DNA of 5,870 nucleotides, from NCBI GenBank assembly GCA_005799205.1, contig SYHM01000179.1:1-5870 (forward strand), read 5' to 3'. The notes beneath the pieces are model-generated. The model saw only the letters and a list, made by a program, of their open reading frames with translations, had not been told where the DNA came from and searched no databases. Source of the stretch: Planctomycetia bacterium. Its GTDB lineage: Bacteria > Planctomycetota > Phycisphaerae > Phycisphaerales > SM1A02. Shown one piece after another: positions 4,161-5,870 of the stretch. Within the stretch, counting starts at the first letter, position 1, and each line of letters opens with the position of its first letter. Both the position numbers and the translations under genes were made by a program.

Positions 4161-5870
4161 GTTGTCCCTTCAGCCTTTGGCACCTGCATCTGGCGCAGGC
4201 TCGCAGTGATGGCAATCTCGTGCAGTGGCATGCTTGCGCGGTCAAGTCTCTCCTTCGCGGCAAAGAACGCGTCTGCGTCGACCTCATGAGGATGGTCGCG
4301 TGCTGCGTCGACGAATCCACGCAGTTCACTCATCAAGCGCTCAATCTCAGCGACCACACCTCGCTCAAGTTCTGATCGCGTCCTTGCGAGGGCCGCTTCG
4401 ATCCACTTGATGTCGAGCGCACAGTTCACGGCAAGGTCGACAACGCGGTGGTGATGCATGTCTGCCCTCGCGTGCACGAGACTCTCGCGCTCCATCCGTT
4501 CTATCTCGTCAAGCGTCAATCCAAAACTGGGCACCACCTGTACTCCTGCCCGACACCCGCTGCGCCGCTCAATCGCACTCACTTGCAGCACTCCATTTGC
4601 GTCGACCAGAAAAGCAACCTCTACCTGCGGGATTCCGGCAGGCATCGGAGGGATTCCGCGCAATTCAAAGGTTGCGAGTGATCGGCAATCGTTCGCCATC
4701 TCACGCTCTCCTTGAAGGACGCGCAGTCGCACTGAGGTCTGGTTGTCGACGCTCGTCGAGAAGAGTTCTGTCGCGCGGGCGGGAATCATCGCATTTCTTG
4801 TCAACAACTTCGCGACGGCGCCGCCGACCGTTTCGATGCCGAGCGAAAGCGGAATCACATCAAGCAATAGCACATCGCGACGACTCCCCTGCAGCACCGC
4901 AGCTTGCACTGCGGCGCCCAGCGCGACAACAAGATCGGGATCGAGTGCCGTATAGGGCTCAAGGCCAAAGCACTCACCCACGAGCTTGCGCACGAGCGGA
5001 ATTCGCGTCGATCCTCCGACCAACACCACACGGTCGATCGTCGGTGCGCCAGCGTCGCGCCTCGCACGTTCGCACGCATCGAGTGTGCGGTGCACAATCG
5101 GAAGAATCATCGTCTCAAGCACCGCGCGCGTCAGCACGCACTCTGCCTGCGTTCCGCGAGAAGTGTCAATTGTGAGAGTGATCTCGTCTTGCAGTGACAG
5201 CGATATCTTTGCGGCCTCTGCGAGGTCTCTCAGCGCCCGTGAGGGTTGCTCGTCGCCGCGTGGGTCTGTGCTGGAGCTCCCTCCACGTTCGGCACCTTCG
5301 CGAGCGAGATGCCGTGCGACAATCTCGTCAAGATCGTCGCCACCGAGGTGTGTGTCTCCAGCAGTCGCGAGCACGCGAAAGAGATCTCCATCGCCCGTGC
5401 CCCCATCCGGAATCACCTGCAAGATTGAGATGTCGAACGTCCCGCCGCCGAAGTCGTACACGGCAATCGTTTCGGCACGGCCGCGTGTGCCGATCCCATA
5501 GGCAAGTGCCGCCGCAGTCGGTTCATTCACGATGCGAACTGGATCGAGCCCAGCCAGTCGCGCGGCATCTCGTGTCGCCTGTCGCTGTCCATCGTCGAAA
5601 TAGGCTGGAACGGTGATGACGGCGCGCCGCACCTGCGTGCCAAGTTGCAACTCAGCGATTCGGCGCAATTCACGCAGGATCACCGCGGCGACTTCTTGCG
5701 GCAGTAGGTGCGCCCCCCCAGCGCGCAGTGATGCCAGCCCCCGCGCCCCTTGTGCGAGGTGCAGAGCAGCTGAATCGTTGCGAGCGCTCGCCTCGTCGTA
5801 GGAGCGGCCCATCAACCGCTTGGCGCTCATGATGGTCTCGTTCGGATGCGCTGCCGCAGTTCGCCGCGCG
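4157..5870 (-). CDS. hscA: HscA-like Hsp70, Fe-S cluster assembly chaperone, 5' partial
   Basis: The frame is open from the window end to a TGA at 4159-4157, giving 570 visible residues. Roughly 60 N-terminal residues, including the first phosphate loop, lie outside. The first in-frame ATG (5830) is not the start: the codons before it read HPNETI, which with the following SAKRLMGRS is the family's conserved block. Visible ATPase motifs are ITVPAYFDD (85-93), NEPTAA (115-120), DFGGGTFD (139-146) and VGGSTRIP (284-291); the interdomain linker is LLLDVIPLSLGIET (334-347). The substrate domain has QGEREMANDCRSLATFELRGIPP, then PSFGLTLDEI, and a helical lid to the end. DVIPLSL, DCRSLA and PSFGLT favour HscA over housekeeping DnaK, which usually has DVTPLSL and a KSL-type block. 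HscA works with HscB to transfer clusters from IscU to target proteins in the cytosol. Neither partner is visible, so the HscA versus DnaK assignment is good but not final. Confidence 0.82.
   Translation of the reverse strand, partial: ARRTAAAHPNETIMSAKRLMGRSYDEASARNDSAALHLAQGARGLASLRAGGAHLLPQEVAAVILRELRRIAELQLGTQVRRAVITVPAYFDDGQRQATRDAARLAGLDPVRIVNEPTAAALAYGIGTRGRAETIAVYDFGGGTFDISILQVIPDGGTGDGDLFRVLATAGDTHLGGDDLDEIVARHLAREGAERGGSSSTDPRGDEQPSRALRDLAEAAKISLSLQDEITLTIDTSRGTQAECVLTRAVLETMILPIVHRTLDACERARRDAGAPTIDRVVLVGGSTRIPLVRKLVGECFGLEPYTALDPDLVVALGAAVQAAVLQGSRRDVLLLDVIPLSLGIETVGGAVAKLLTRNAMIPARATELFSTSVDNQTSVRLRVLQGEREMANDCRSLATFELRGIPPMPAGIPQVEVAFLVDANGVLQVSAIERRSGCRAGVQVVPSFGLTLDEIERMERESLVHARADMHHHRVVDLAVNCALDIKWIEAALARTRSELERGVVAEIERLMSELRGFVDAARDHPHEVDADAFFAAKERLDRASMPLHEIAITASLRQMQVPKAEGTT
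4165..4171 (-). promoter_or_regulatory. Shine-Dalgarno-like site for ispD
   Basis: On the minus strand GAAGGGA precedes the ispD ATG by four bases, with AAGG at a six-base distance. It lies inside the last codons of the Hsp70 gene and supports the chosen start together with the ATGA overlap. The match to the anti-SD is partial. Confidence 0.4.

Overview
The window looks like a gene-dense stretch of a bacterial chromosome (roughly 60% G+C by eye). Six protein-coding genes cover nearly all of it, no gap exceeds 40 bases, and no RNA genes, insertion sequences or CRISPR arrays are visible. FeoB has an SSHACALPGIM/SCSARVPVY-type pore. FeoA is cysteine-rich and a BFD-like ferredoxin sits beside it. 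Most starts lack a Shine-Dalgarno sequence. Together these recall Planctomycetota, perhaps Phycisphaerae. That assignment is made from memory of the families and is only moderately secure.

Layout. Bases 2-589 (+) hold the 3' part of an unrecognised gene. Its visible start is an 18-bp minisatellite encoding AAADAQ hexapeptides, followed by a helical tail. Fourteen bases later, 604-3340 (+) form a compact iron cluster. It runs from a BFD-like [2Fe-2S] protein (604-867) through a short gap with a perfect 7-1-7 palindrome inside a plausible promoter (869-897) to feoA (904-1164), feoB (1161-3116) and a 75-residue single-span CxxC protein (3113-3340). The last three genes are joined by 4-bp GTGA and ATGA stop/start overlaps. 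On the opposite strand, converging on this cluster, lie an HscA-like Hsp70 (4157 to beyond 5870) and ispD (3369-4160), also joined by an ATGA overlap. Only 28 bases separate the two converging stop codons, and they contain a 12-bp direct repeat.

How it fits together. FeoA and FeoB import ferrous iron. The BFD-like ferredoxin and the small CxxC membrane protein are the likely accessory parts, and the palindrome resembles a Fur-family site that would shut the promoter when iron is plentiful. HscA is the dedicated chaperone of Fe-S cluster transfer, so the whole locus leans towards iron and Fe-S metabolism. IspD belongs to the MEP isoprenoid pathway, whose last two enzymes are Fe-S proteins. The points most worth following are the operator nested in an apparently leaderless feoA promoter, the BFD-FeoA-FeoB-CxxC assembly, the 108-bp higher-order repeat, and a possible tiny hydrophobic Cys-rich peptide overlapping the 3' end of ispD.
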